A stretch of DNA of 64,000 bases from JAQWQB01 sp047636995 (GTDB taxonomy: Bacteria > Bacteroidota > Bacteroidia > Flavobacteriales_D > Sanyastnellaceae): NCBI GenBank assembly GCA_047636995.1, contig JBLIGQ010000010.1, positions 15,639 through 79,638 on the forward strand, in the 5' to 3' direction. Every line of letters starts with the position of its first letter. The stretch's first letter is position 1. Of this stretch, positions 46,177-54,787 are shown one piece after another. A model generated the notes under the pieces. That model made no database searches and was not told the origin of the DNA. It saw only the letters and a list, made by a program, of their open reading frames with translations. The position numbers were made by a program, and so were the translations under genes.

Positions 46177-48021
46177 TTACTCTACTGTCACTGATTTCGC
46201 TAAGTTTCTTGGCTGGTCAACATTGCACCCTCGCATCAGAGCAATGTGGTAGCTGAGCAACTGCAAGGGCACCGTGGCAATCAAAGGAACTAAACAATCA
46301 TCTGACTTTGGAATCTCAATGACATAGTCAGCAAGCTTCTTTACTTGGGTATCACCAACAGTCACAATGGCAATGATTTTTCCTTTTCTAGCTTTTACTT
46401 CTTCAATGTTGCTTACTACTTTTGAGTAGCTCTGACCTTGGGTTGCAATGACGAACACAGGCATTTCCTCATCAATTAAGGCAATTGGTCCGTGTTTCAT
46501 TTCAGCAGCAGGATACCCTTCTGCGTGAATGTAACTGATTTCTTTCAATTTCAGAGCGCCTTCAAGTGCTACAGGAAAAGTGTACCCTCTTCCGAGGTAA
46601 AGTGCGTTGGTTGCGTCTTTGTAAATTTCTGCAATGTGCTCGATGATGTCATTAGACTTGAGAGCTTGTTCAACCTTATCAGGGATAGAGTTGATTTCTG
46701 CGATTAGCCTGTGCAGGCGTTCTGGTTGAATTGCATTTCTTTTTTGAGCAACGGTAAGTGCCATCAGTGTGAGCACTGTAACCTGAGCGGTGAAGGCCTT
46801 AGTGCTGGCAACTCCAATTTCTGGTCCAGCATGTGTGTAACAACCGCTATCTGTTTCTCTTGAGATTGTTGATCCAACCACGTTACAGACACCAAAGATA
46901 TGTGCACCGCGTTCTTTTGCGAGTTTAATGGCCGCTAAAGTATCAGCTGTTTCGCCACTCTGAGAGATGGCAATAACAATGTCATTTTCATCGATAATCG
47001 GATTTCGGTAGCGGAATTCAGACGCGTATTCGACCTCTACAGGAATCCGTGCTAAATCTTCAAAGAGGTATTCGGCAACGAGACCAGCATGCCAAGATGT
47101 TCCGCAGGCAACAATGGTGATTCGTTTTGCATTGATCCACTTTTCTTCGAACTTTTCAATTCCAGAAAGTCTAACCATTCCTTTTTGCAGGTTCATTCTT
47201 CCGCGAAAGCAATCCTTTATTGAGCGAGGCTGCTCATAGATTTCCTTCAACATAAATGAATCGAACCCTCCTTTTTCAATGGCCTCCAATTGCATTTCAA
47301 GCTCTTGGATGTAAGGTATTTTTTCACGGTTCTGAATGGTAACGATCTTCAGACCGGTAGTTTTGCTCATCAGGGCAAGCTCTTCATCTTCTAGGTAAAC
47401 CACGTTCTTGGTGTACTCTACAATTGGTGTTGCGTCAGACCCAACGAAAAACGTTCCGTCCTCGCCAATTCCAATCACAAGCGGACTACTTTTCTTGGCA
47501 GCGATCAGTTGGTCAGGATTGTTTTTATCCATAACAACAATAGCATACGCTCCAACAACCTCATTCAATGAGATGCGCACTGCTTCGAACAGGTCTACTT
47601 TCGCATTAGATCGAACTTCCTCAATGAGGTGAGCAAGCACTTCTGTGTCAGTATCACTGGTGAATTTATGTCCGCGATTGATGAGCTCATCTTTGAGCGT
47701 ATTGTAGTTTTCGATGATTCCGTTGTGAATAATCGCCAAATCTCCTGTGCCAGAAAGGTGGGGGTGGGCATTGACATCGTTTGGTGGGCCATGTGTAGCC
47801 CAACGAGTATGGCCAATGCCTACATTACCCGTGGTTGAGCTCTCCGCAACGTAGTGCTCAAGATCAGAGACCTTTCCTTTGCATTTGTAGAGCGTAATGT
47901 CATTATTATTTAATAGAGCAACTCCTGCACTATCATATCCCCTGTATTCAAGTCTTTTCAGACCTTTAACGAGAATTGGGTAGGCGTCTTCAGTTCCGAG
48001 GTAAGCAACAATACCACACAT
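46177..48021 (-). CDS. glmS: Glutamine-fructose-6-phosphate aminotransferase (isomerising)
   Basis: 614 residues. The N-terminal Ntn-type glutaminase has the nucleophile Cys2 (MCGIVAYLG) and GHTRWATHG. Two SIS domains follow with AISQSGETADT and EGYPAAEMKHGPIALI; the tail is NLAKSVTVE. It makes glucosamine-6-phosphate, the entry to UDP-GlcNAc for peptidoglycan and LPS. I see no glmS ribozyme-like leader; the upstream gap is only 59 bases. Confidence 0.98.
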   Translation of the reverse strand: MCGIVAYLGTEDAYPILVKGLKRLEYRGYDSAGVALLNNNDITLYKCKGKVSDLEHYVAESSTTGNVGIGHTRWATHGPPNDVNAHPHLSGTGDLAIIHNGIIENYNTLKDELINRGHKFTSDTDTEVLAHLIEEVRSNAKVDLFEAVRISLNEVVGAYAIVVMDKNNPDQLIAAKKSSPLVIGIGEDGTFFVGSDATPIVEYTKNVVYLEDEELALMSKTTGLKIVTIQNREKIPYIQELEMQLEAIEKGGFDSFMLKEIYEQPRSIKDCFRGRMNLQKGMVRLSGIEKFEEKWINAKRITIVACGTSWHAGLVAEYLFEDLARIPVEVEYASEFRYRNPIIDENDIVIAISQSGETADTLAAIKLAKERGAHIFGVCNVVGSTISRETDSGCYTHAGPEIGVASTKAFTAQVTVLTLMALTVAQKRNAIQPERLHRLIAEINSIPDKVEQALKSNDIIEHIAEIYKDATNALYLGRGYTFPVALEGALKLKEISYIHAEGYPAAEMKHGPIALIDEEMPVFVIATQGQSYSKVVSNIEEVKARKGKIIAIVTVGDTQVKKLADYVIEIPKSDDCLVPLIATVPLQLLSYHIALMRGCNVDQPRNLAKSVTVE

Positions 48022-48058
48022 ACTTTTAAAAGCTAAAGGTTAAACCCTTGGGTCAATG

Positions 48059-48066
48059 CGAAAGTA
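48059..48066 (-). promoter_or_regulatory. Candidate -7 element of glmS
   Basis: TACTTTCG on the minus strand is one mismatch from TAnnTTTG. It lies 38 bases before the glmS ATG in a short gap after the DUF4270 gene. A TTG lies 15 bases upstream, slightly closer than usual. Confidence 0.35.
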
Positions 48067-48080
48067 AGATATTCTTGGAA

Positions 48081-49400
48081 TCAATAAGAATAAGTAAGTT
48101 CAAGTCTCATTTTTCTGTCAGGATCTATTAGAGAACCGGCAGGGCCATTTAGTTGAACACGTGTTACAGCAACCCCAGCATTGTTAGACACAATGTAGAT
48201 AAAGTTGACTGCTTGATTTCCATTAAGGTAGTCTTGGAACCAGCGAGAAATATTGAAACGGTACTCGTTGTTGATGGCATCGTAATTACCGTCGATGTCA
48301 ATTAGGGATGATAGCTGCCCCGGCAAAGAGACGGGGTTACCGTCTGCATTTTCTGTCAAGCAAAAGAGAAGAGATTGAAGGGCAAAGCGGTTGTCTCGTC
48401 CGTCTGTCACGGGAACAATCAATTCTGCTTTGTTTACCGTTCGCGTTTCAATTGCATTGAAATTATCAAGATGAGGGAAGATCACTTTCGCCTTGGCCCC
48501 GGCTGCAGCCTGCACAATAATCTGATTTCCGGCAGGAATAGTTTCGTCGTTGTTCAACCCAGAAAGCGGACCTGTAAACGTGTGTTCGAATCTACCCGTT
48601 CTTGCACAAAGGCTGTTGATGGTATAATCAAACGAGAGCGTATCGTCGTCATTGTGGTAAAACAGCGTCATGGCAGATTCTCCGCTAAGGAGGTTGAGTG
48701 TTGCTACACCGCCCTCCTGGCTTCTTGAGCGGATATAAATACCTTTAAAGAACTCTTGAAAGTTTTCATTGCTATCATACACCTCCGCGCCCGCTGTAAT
48801 GAAACGCTCCGCAAGTTCGGCCTTCATATGAATGCGCAGCTGGGCGTTCAATGAATCATCTTCAGAGAGGAAGATTTGGTCATTGATATTGAACTGGTGA
48901 GTTTCATCTCCAGGTTCAATCAAGCTAATGAGATCAGTTGTAAAGTCTCTCACGCTGTAATACGCTGAATCAGTGTAGAGGTCTTCTTGCAGCTCCAACA
49001 CTTCGAGGTATTGCGGAGAAAGCCTTCCGTATATACCGTTCGTGTAGCTCAAGCTTAAGACCAATGAATCAGCAATCGGGTTCGTGCCGAAAACGATGTC
49101 AGGTGTTTCGAGTCTAAGTTGGGTGTAGATGGAGGTTTTTACCGGGCCGGTGAATTCATCGATGTAGTTCCCTAGAAGAGAAAGAGACAATTCATCAGTT
49201 CGGAGGGAGTCTTCCAACACGTTGAACGCCTCAAGCGTTAGCGTGTCAGTTTTAGTCACAGCGAGCAGATCATCTTCTGATTGCAGGCCTAGGCCTAAAT
49301 CTTGTTCAGGTCTTTTGCACTGAGTTAGCAGGACGCTCATGAGCAAAAAGATGGCGGCCCCAAAAAGAGGCCGCCCAGTATGGATGCGGCGAGAGGTCAC
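48081..49400 (-). CDS. DUF4270 family lipoprotein
   Basis: About 439 residues from GTG 49400, which gives a clean lipoprotein signal (FGAAIFLLMSVLLTQC). The frame is open further upstream, but those starts lie inside the glycogen synthase gene; a TTG at 49406 is the other reasonable choice. The mature part is beta-rich with the DUF4270 pattern (TQLRLETPDIVFGTNPIADS, KAELIVPV, RKMRLELTYSY at the end). It is a Bacteroidetes envelope protein of unknown role. It begins eight bases after the upstream stop, so it is co-transcribed with the glycogen synthase gene. Confidence 0.87.
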   Translation of the reverse strand: MTSRRIHTGRPLFGAAIFLLMSVLLTQCKRPEQDLGLGLQSEDDLLAVTKTDTLTLEAFNVLEDSLRTDELSLSLLGNYIDEFTGPVKTSIYTQLRLETPDIVFGTNPIADSLVLSLSYTNGIYGRLSPQYLEVLELQEDLYTDSAYYSVRDFTTDLISLIEPGDETHQFNINDQIFLSEDDSLNAQLRIHMKAELAERFITAGAEVYDSNENFQEFFKGIYIRSRSQEGGVATLNLLSGESAMTLFYHNDDDTLSFDYTINSLCARTGRFEHTFTGPLSGLNNDETIPAGNQIIVQAAAGAKAKVIFPHLDNFNAIETRTVNKAELIVPVTDGRDNRFALQSLLFCLTENADGNPVSLPGQLSSLIDIDGNYDAINNEYRFNISRWFQDYLNGNQAVNFIYIVSNNAGVAVTRVQLNGPAGSLIDPDRKMRLELTYSY

Positions 49401-49407
49401 AGTCAAG

Positions 49408-50238
49408 TTATTCCTCCACCAAGATTTGCTTTCCCTCAATGATCGAATCATAGAAGGCTGTAGCATCTGTAATAATATTGTTTTCGTCTGTGCTTTCAAT
49501 TGATGCAGTTTCAGATTCTGAGATGAAGGTGCGAATTTCAGCATCTACATCATCAGAACCAACGATTACGCCATCTGAATATTTGATAGCGAGTTTACTT
49601 AAGTTCGCAAATGTAGGGTCTTCAATTAAAGAAACCTTCTTCGAATCAATTCCATCTAGTGCAATTTTTTTGCTCAAACCTGCATCTAGGCTGCCATCGA
49701 ATTCTTGCCCCATGGCAGAGAAAACAATTTTAGCATTGGCAAAATGCGGATCCTTGCTATAAAGTTCTTTAACATATAATGGCATTAAAGCAGACATCCA
49801 GCCGTGGCAATGGATTACATCTGGCACCCAGCCGAGCTTTTTAACTGTTTCAAGTACACCGCGTACAAAGAATATTGCACGTTCATCGCTATCAGCAAAC
49901 AGGCTCCCTTCTTCATCTGTTAGTACAGCTTTGCGCTTGAAATACTCTTCATTATCAATGAAATATACCTGCATACGTGCTACAGGAATAGATGCTACTT
50001 TAATGATAAGTGGATGGTCGGTATCATTGATAATTAGGTTCATTCCAGAGAGACGAATTACTTCGTGTAACTGGTGTCTGCGCTCGTTAATCTTGCCATA
50101 TCTAGGCATGAACACTCTAATTTCTTTACCTTTTTCGTGGGCACCCTGTGGGAGGTTTCGGCTAATCCGTGATTGTGGAGTTTCTGGTAGGAAAGGGACA
50201 ATTTCTTGCGAAACGTAGAGGATCTTTGCTTTACTCAT
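49408..50238 (-). CDS. Glycogen/starch synthase N-terminal-domain protein (GT5), single domain
   Basis: 276 residues from ATG 50238 (MSKAKILYVSQEIVPFLPET); an upstream ATG at 50298 adds a non-conserved tail. It matches the first Rossmann domain of glycogen synthases (MPRYGKINERRHQLHEVI, DVIHCHGWMSALMPLYV). It stops before the second GT-B domain, so full-length synthases are nearly twice as long. Short forms of this kind are common in Bacteroidetes next to panC. Whether it is catalytic is unclear; it may only bind the nucleotide sugar or act as a regulator. It is divergent from panC. Confidence 0.88.
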   Translation of the reverse strand: MSKAKILYVSQEIVPFLPETPQSRISRNLPQGAHEKGKEIRVFMPRYGKINERRHQLHEVIRLSGMNLIINDTDHPLIIKVASIPVARMQVYFIDNEEYFKRKAVLTDEEGSLFADSDERAIFFVRGVLETVKKLGWVPDVIHCHGWMSALMPLYVKELYSKDPHFANAKIVFSAMGQEFDGSLDAGLSKKIALDGIDSKKVSLIEDPTFANLSKLAIKYSDGVIVGSDDVDAEIRTFISESETASIESTDENNIITDATAFYDSIIEGKQILVEE

Positions 50239-50350
50239 CAGGATATGTTTGTTTACAGGAATATGTGCAAAATTACGGAAAAATGCTTGATTCTTCAAAT
50301 GAATCCTTTAGCTTTGGCCGTTTTGTCTATTATTTACCTACCTATTTTAG

Positions 50351-51190
50351 ATGATCGTATTCACACATCCGGATGAGTGGTCAGCGTTGCGATCATCTCT
50401 CTTTTCTACCAGACAGTCAGTGGGTTGCGTAGCAACGATGGGTGCTTTACATGCCGGACATCAATCACTTATTTCGCGTGCAGCAGAGGAGAATGATTTA
50501 GTGGTAACAAGTGTTTATGTTAACCCTACTCAATTCAATGTGGCTTCTGACTTAGAGAAGTATCCACGGGACCTTGGAAAAGACCTGGAAATAGCTGCAG
50601 CAGCGGGATGTGAAGTTGTTTTTGCTCCAACCACAGAGGCGATGTACGGAGAAAATGTAACGAGTGAAAACACGGATTATGGTATTTTAACATCGTCTTT
50701 AGAAGGGGCGAAAAGGCCTGGACACTTCAATGGGGTGGTTACGATTGTACGTAAGTTGCTGACAACCATAGGTCCTGACAACGCTTATTTTGGCGAAAAG
50801 GATTTTCAACAGTTGGCAATTATTCGTGAACTTGCTATAAGAGAATCGCTACCTGTGAACATTGTTGGGTGCGAATTGATTCGGAATTCAGACGGATTGG
50901 CCATGAGTTCACGCAACGTAAGGCTCACACCTGAAGGTAGAATCAGAGCGCTTGAAATCATTCGCGTATTGAAAGAGATGGAGGGATTAAAAAAGGAAAT
51001 GAGTCCACAAGCTTTAGCAGAATGGGGTTTTTACGAGCTTGAACGCGTTCGTGGGTTAACACCTGAATACATGGAGGTGGTAAATAGCTCCAACTTAGAA
51101 TCGCTCAGAGACTGGAGTGCGGCTCCGGCTCGAATTCTAACCGTCGCTTGGGCAGATGGAGTGCGGCTCCTTGATAACATCGCTATATAG
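50351..51190 (+). CDS. panC: Pantothenate synthetase
   Basis: 279 residues. The nucleotidyl-transferase motifs are VATMGALHAGHQSLI (HxGH), VYVNPTQF and GLAMSSRNVRL (KMSKS-like). It joins pantoate and beta-alanine with ATP to give pantothenate for CoA synthesis. It stands alone and is divergent from the glycogen synthase gene. Confidence 0.97.
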   Translation: MIVFTHPDEWSALRSSLFSTRQSVGCVATMGALHAGHQSLISRAAEENDLVVTSVYVNPTQFNVASDLEKYPRDLGKDLEIAAAAGCEVVFAPTTEAMYGENVTSENTDYGILTSSLEGAKRPGHFNGVVTIVRKLLTTIGPDNAYFGEKDFQQLAIIRELAIRESLPVNIVGCELIRNSDGLAMSSRNVRLTPEGRIRALEIIRVLKEMEGLKKEMSPQALAEWGFYELERVRGLTPEYMEVVNSSNLESLRDWSAAPARILTVAWADGVRLLDNIAI

Positions 51191-51212
51191 TCCTTTTCAT
51201 CAGGGATTGTTT

Positions 51213-51220
51213 TACCTTTG
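51213..51220 (+). promoter_or_regulatory. Bacteroidetes -7 element upstream of tatA
   Basis: TACCTTTG, an exact TAnnTTTG match, lies 23 bases after panC. The expected transcription start would be around 51226-51228, almost at the ATG of a 23-codon frame and about 78 bases before tatA. Confidence 0.5.
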
Positions 51221-51228
51221 CTCTAAGG

Positions 51229-51300
51229 ATGAACGTGTTCTTTTGCACATTTAGCCTGAAGAGTTCCAAAGAGGCTCTTGCAGTGAGACTAGAAAAATAA
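51229..51300 (+). CDS. Possible 23-residue leader peptide before tatA
   Basis: An ATG at 51229 opens a frame of 23 codons (MNVFFCTFSLKSSKEALAVR, then LEK) ending in TAA four bases before the tatA ATG. It begins right behind a good -7 element, so its message could be nearly leaderless. It is too short to be confident that it is translated, and chance is a real alternative. Confidence 0.25.
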   Translation: MNVFFCTFSLKSSKEALAVRLEK

Positions 51301-51304
51301 CATT

Positions 51305-51490
51305 ATGACACTCTTTATTCAAAATATGGGACCTGGGGCAATCGTCCTCATCCTATTAGTAGTTGTGCTTTTGTTTGGTGGGAAGAAAATTCCTGAACTA
51401 ATGAAAGGCCTTGGTAAGGGAATGAAAGAATTCAAAGATGCTTCACAAGGAGATGAGGATTCCGAAAAGAACAAAGAGTCGAACGATTAA
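51305..51490 (+). CDS. tatA: Sec-independent translocase protein TatA
   Basis: 61 residues. A short N-terminus and one membrane helix (GAIVLILLVVVLLFGGKKIP) lead into an amphipathic helix and a charged tail (LMKGLGKGMKEFKDAS). FGGKKIPEL is the TatA/E hinge. It forms the pore of the twin-arginine export system. No tatC is in the window. Confidence 0.93.
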   Translation: MTLFIQNMGPGAIVLILLVVVLLFGGKKIPELMKGLGKGMKEFKDASQGDEDSEKNKESND

Positions 51491-51545
51491 TCGACAACCA
51501 ACTACACAGTTACAACAAAGCCACCTTATTTTGCGTACTCAGTCT

Positions 51546-53030
51546 ATGAAGTACCATATTCTATTTGCTCTATCTTTTCTTTTACTTGCTCCGAGCGCTT
51601 TCGCCCAAGACACCACTAATGTTCTAACCCCTGAAGAGGAGGCCGTTTGGATCAATGGGTTGTATTTGAATCAAATTGACTCAATTTGGCAATCTTCTTT
51701 TAAAGCAATGAACTGTTTGAGCACAGATACATCGCTCTGGAACATCCATGGGTATGAGAACGGATTTGTTCCGCCACTTGACACTGCGTCTATTTTTGCA
51801 CGGTTGGATTTGCTCAATTCAGAGTCACCTGTAGATTTAGCTCCGAATGACATCATCTTAGACTACATCAAGTTCTACAGCTCACGAAGAAACAAGCACC
51901 TAGGACAGATGCTTGGGAACTCTGTTTACTATTTCCCATTATTTGAAGAGAAGTTAGATAAGAATAACCTTCCGCTAGAGCTTAAATATTTGTCTATTGT
52001 AGAAAGCGCACTTAATCCGCTTGCTAAATCACGCGTTGGCGCCACCGGGTTGTGGCAGTTTATGTTTCGAACGGGTAAGGCTTACGGTCTGGATGTGAAC
52101 TCATACGTAGATGAGCGCATGGACCCCATTCAATCTACAAATGCGGCCTGTGCCTATTTCGAGAAATTGTATTCGATGTACGGAGACTGGAACTTGGTTT
52201 TGGCAGCGTATAATGCTGGACCAGGAAATGTGAATAAGGCAATTCGCAGGTCAGGAGGGAAGTCTACCTACTGGGAAATCCGTCCATATTTACCGAAAGA
52301 GACCAGAGGATATGTGCCTGCATTTATTGCTGTGAACTACCTCATGAATTTCCCATCAGACCACAACATTTACCCTGCAGATGCTAGCTGCGCTTGGATA
52401 GAGACAGACACCATTGTTGTTATGGGTCAAGTTCGTTTCGACCAAATTGAAGCCTTTACACATATTGACGCAGAGGAACTGGCCCGATTGAACCCAACCT
52501 ACCGCAAGGGAATTATTCCAGGAGGGGGAAATCAGAACGTATTGCGCTTGCCTTATGAGGCGTCTGCCTTGTTCATTGAGAACGCAGATAGCATTTACAA
52601 TTACAAGAAAGACGAGGCTCCAGAAGTGTCTAAAGAGTTAGAGCGTGACCCCACGGTTTATTACGTTCGAAGTGGAGATGTGTTAGGGTCTATCGCCCAG
52701 AGGCACGGCTGCACTGTGAGTCAATTGAAGGCATGGAATAACATTCGTGGAACAACGATTCTAGCGGGACAGAAGCTTTACATTTATTCGAGCGCCAAGA
52801 GCACTAAGAGTGACAAGTCAACCGTTAAAGAGCAGAGCAAAGCTCAAATCGAAACCGACACTACCGGAGAATACCGCTACCACACCGTAAAATCTGGCGA
52901 TACCCTTTGGGATATTGCTAACTTGTATGACGGAGTTTCTGTTGAACAAATGCAGACACTCAACAGGGGATTGAATGCCAAGAGTTTGAAACAAGGCCAA
53001 AAAATTCGAATCCAAAAGATTAAGTCATGA
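51546..53030 (+). CDS. Lytic murein transglycosylase with two LysM domains (MltD-like)
   Basis: 494 residues from ATG 51546, giving a signal peptide (MKYHILFALSFLLLAPSAFA). The open frame extends back into tatA but those starts are rejected. The SLT domain has catalytic Glu153 in SIVESALNPLAKSRVGATGL, then AAYNAGPGNVNKAI. Two LysM repeats close the protein (YYVRSGDVLGSIAQRHGC and YHTVKSGDTLWDIANLYDG). It should cut the glycan strands of peptidoglycan in the periplasm. The stop overlaps the next ATG by four bases. Confidence 0.95.
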   Translation: MKYHILFALSFLLLAPSAFAQDTTNVLTPEEEAVWINGLYLNQIDSIWQSSFKAMNCLSTDTSLWNIHGYENGFVPPLDTASIFARLDLLNSESPVDLAPNDIILDYIKFYSSRRNKHLGQMLGNSVYYFPLFEEKLDKNNLPLELKYLSIVESALNPLAKSRVGATGLWQFMFRTGKAYGLDVNSYVDERMDPIQSTNAACAYFEKLYSMYGDWNLVLAAYNAGPGNVNKAIRRSGGKSTYWEIRPYLPKETRGYVPAFIAVNYLMNFPSDHNIYPADASCAWIETDTIVVMGQVRFDQIEAFTHIDAEELARLNPTYRKGIIPGGGNQNVLRLPYEASALFIENADSIYNYKKDEAPEVSKELERDPTVYYVRSGDVLGSIAQRHGCTVSQLKAWNNIRGTTILAGQKLYIYSSAKSTKSDKSTVKEQSKAQIETDTTGEYRYHTVKSGDTLWDIANLYDGVSVEQMQTLNRGLNAKSLKQGQKIRIQKIKS

Positions 53031-54040
53031 CACGTTTCTTTATTGCCTGTTCTCTGGTACTTTGTTTTGCTAGTTGCGAACAAAGTAATGAGCTTGTTCT
53101 TCCCGGAAAAGTTGGTCCTGCAGGAGAACTCCTTATTGTAATTGAAAATCAACTTTGGGACGGACCAATAGGGAAGGCCATCGAAGAGATTTCTGGAAAA
53201 CCGTACGATTTGCTTCCACAATACGAGGCTGAATTCTCACTTGCCGTGATCAATAAGAAGGATTTCGATCGGCTTTGGAAGCCACACCGCAACATCATAT
53301 TGATTGACATGGGAGACCGTGTTGATACTCAAACACCAAGCATGAGGGTCATTCGCGACAAGTACGCGAATGGTCAACTCTTTGTGGAAATCAAGGGAAA
53401 AACGCCAGAAGTGATTGCAAACCTGATCAAAGAAAAAGGGGCAGAATTGGTAAATGTGATTAATGGTGAAGAGCTTGAGCGCGTTGCAGATCTCGTGCGC
53501 TCCTATCCGAATGTTCCATTGGAGCAGGACGTTCAAGGAAAGATTGGAGTGGCACTTGATTTCCCTAAAGATGCGCACTTAGCGAAAGCGTCAGAAGATT
53601 TCATTTGGGTCAATCGCGAGATGACGCGCATGAAAGGAGGGAACAATCATGATGTCAAGCAAGGATGGCTTATTTACACGTATCCGTATACAACAGACTC
53701 CGTCTTCAGTTTAACTTGGCTACTAGACAAACGAGATTCAATTTTGAAGGCGAATATTCCTGGAGACTCAGAAGGCAGTTACATGAAAACCACGCGGCAA
53801 ATTGTTCCAACATACGAGGAGCTTTCGTTTGACGGCATATTTTCTTCGCAAATCAAAGGGCTTTGGGAGATGCACGATGACTATATGGGCGGGCCATTTT
53901 TTAGCATGACCGTTTATGATGAAGCGCGTCAACGCATTGTAACTGTAGAAGGATATGCTTATGCTCCTTATTTTGGCAAACGAGAGTACATCAGAGAAGT
54001 AGAGGCAGTAATCAAAACCATGCGTCTTACCAACTTTTGA
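53027..54040 (+). CDS. DUF4837 family lipoprotein
   Basis: 337 residues with a lipoprotein signal (FFIACSLVLCFASC, Cys17). The segments GPAGELLIVIENQLWDGPIG, YDLLPQYEAEFSLAVI and GPFFSMTVYDEARQRIVTVE match DUF4837, a Bacteroidetes family of unknown function. The four-base ATGA overlap with the lytic transglycosylase gene implies coupled expression and perhaps a joint envelope role. Confidence 0.9.
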   Translation: MTRFFIACSLVLCFASCEQSNELVLPGKVGPAGELLIVIENQLWDGPIGKAIEEISGKPYDLLPQYEAEFSLAVINKKDFDRLWKPHRNIILIDMGDRVDTQTPSMRVIRDKYANGQLFVEIKGKTPEVIANLIKEKGAELVNVINGEELERVADLVRSYPNVPLEQDVQGKIGVALDFPKDAHLAKASEDFIWVNREMTRMKGGNNHDVKQGWLIYTYPYTTDSVFSLTWLLDKRDSILKANIPGDSEGSYMKTTRQIVPTYEELSFDGIFSSQIKGLWEMHDDYMGGPFFSMTVYDEARQRIVTVEGYAYAPYFGKREYIREVEAVIKTMRLTNF

Positions 54041-54787
54041 GAGGGAAGGAATCTGTGATTTATAGGGTCGAGGCCACACGGACAATGGCTAGGTGCAGCG
54101 CGAATCTACTTGCGTCTATTTGTTATAATGGGTGCTATGAAAAAGGAAGGGTTTTTATGGACGAAGTGGTTTGGTGAGGTGATTTGACGAAGGGATTCTA
54201 AATGAATGAAATCACATTAAATTTAGACTTGACATAGCCCGTCCCGGGCCCTCCCAATCCCTCCCCCACCAGCCAACCAGCGACCCGAAGTTAAAAAACA
54301 CTTCTGGCCTAATCACCACCACCCACCAGGAACTTTGTAGCCGTTAACTCCTACTTTGTACCTGTCACGTAATCGAATCCTTTCTGCTCATTTTCAAGTC
54401 TTTTCCTGCGTAACAGCCCCTTTTGTTGATTCCCATTTAAGAAAGAGACCAGCGGCTAAGAACCACCGGTCATTCAAAAACTCCAACAGCTTTGATCTCT
54501 GGTTATTCCTACATTTCGTTCTCAATGTTAACCTTTTTTTTGGCTCGTTCGAGAGGCGTTTTATAAGCGTGTTGTTTCTGCTTGCAGACGTACGATGTTC
54601 ATCAAAGTCGTTTGTTGTGTGGAATCTTTTTCTATCGGTTCCAGAAGAAAGTATCAACGGCAGACAACAAATGCTCGTTCTAGCTTCTTCAACTCACCCT
54701 TCCTCAATTGAGCATGTTAGATTGTTAAAAGTCAGTCGCTTGAGAGTGACTCTTAATGGCATGTATTCATTACTAAAACAAGGTCGC
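54041..54787. other. 747-base gap without a convincing gene
   Basis: Between the DUF4837 gene and the convergent M1 peptidase gene. It holds a C-rich block at about 54239-54296 containing CCCGGGCCC, unlike the surroundings, and two near-copies of CTTTGTA (around 54334 and 54354). A + frame (54356-54847) and a - frame (54394-54657) are open but overlap each other. They lack signal sequences or domains I recognise. A terminator for the M1 gene lies at the right end. An RNA gene or a decayed element is possible; I could not match tmRNA, RNase P RNA or SRP RNA signatures. Confidence 0.5.
54726..54751 (-). terminator. Possible terminator of the T9SS M1 peptidase gene
   Basis: AGTCAGTC at 54730-54737 and GAGTGACT at 54744-54751 form an eight-base stem with one mismatch. 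On the minus strand it is followed by a short T run. It lies about 36 bases after the stop codon. Confidence 0.5.

Noticed and set aside
49351..49374. GGCGGCC...GGCCGCC inverted repeat as a terminator or attenuator
   Set aside because: It lies inside the signal-peptide codons of the DUF4270 gene, and codons for GRPLFGAA explain it. No T run follows at the right distance.
54394..54657. 87-codon open frame on the - strand, rich in Arg/Lys/Asn
   Set aside because: No domain, start context or partner. It lies in the same bases as the + frame, so at most one could be real and neither is convincing. The region is reported as an unexplained gap.
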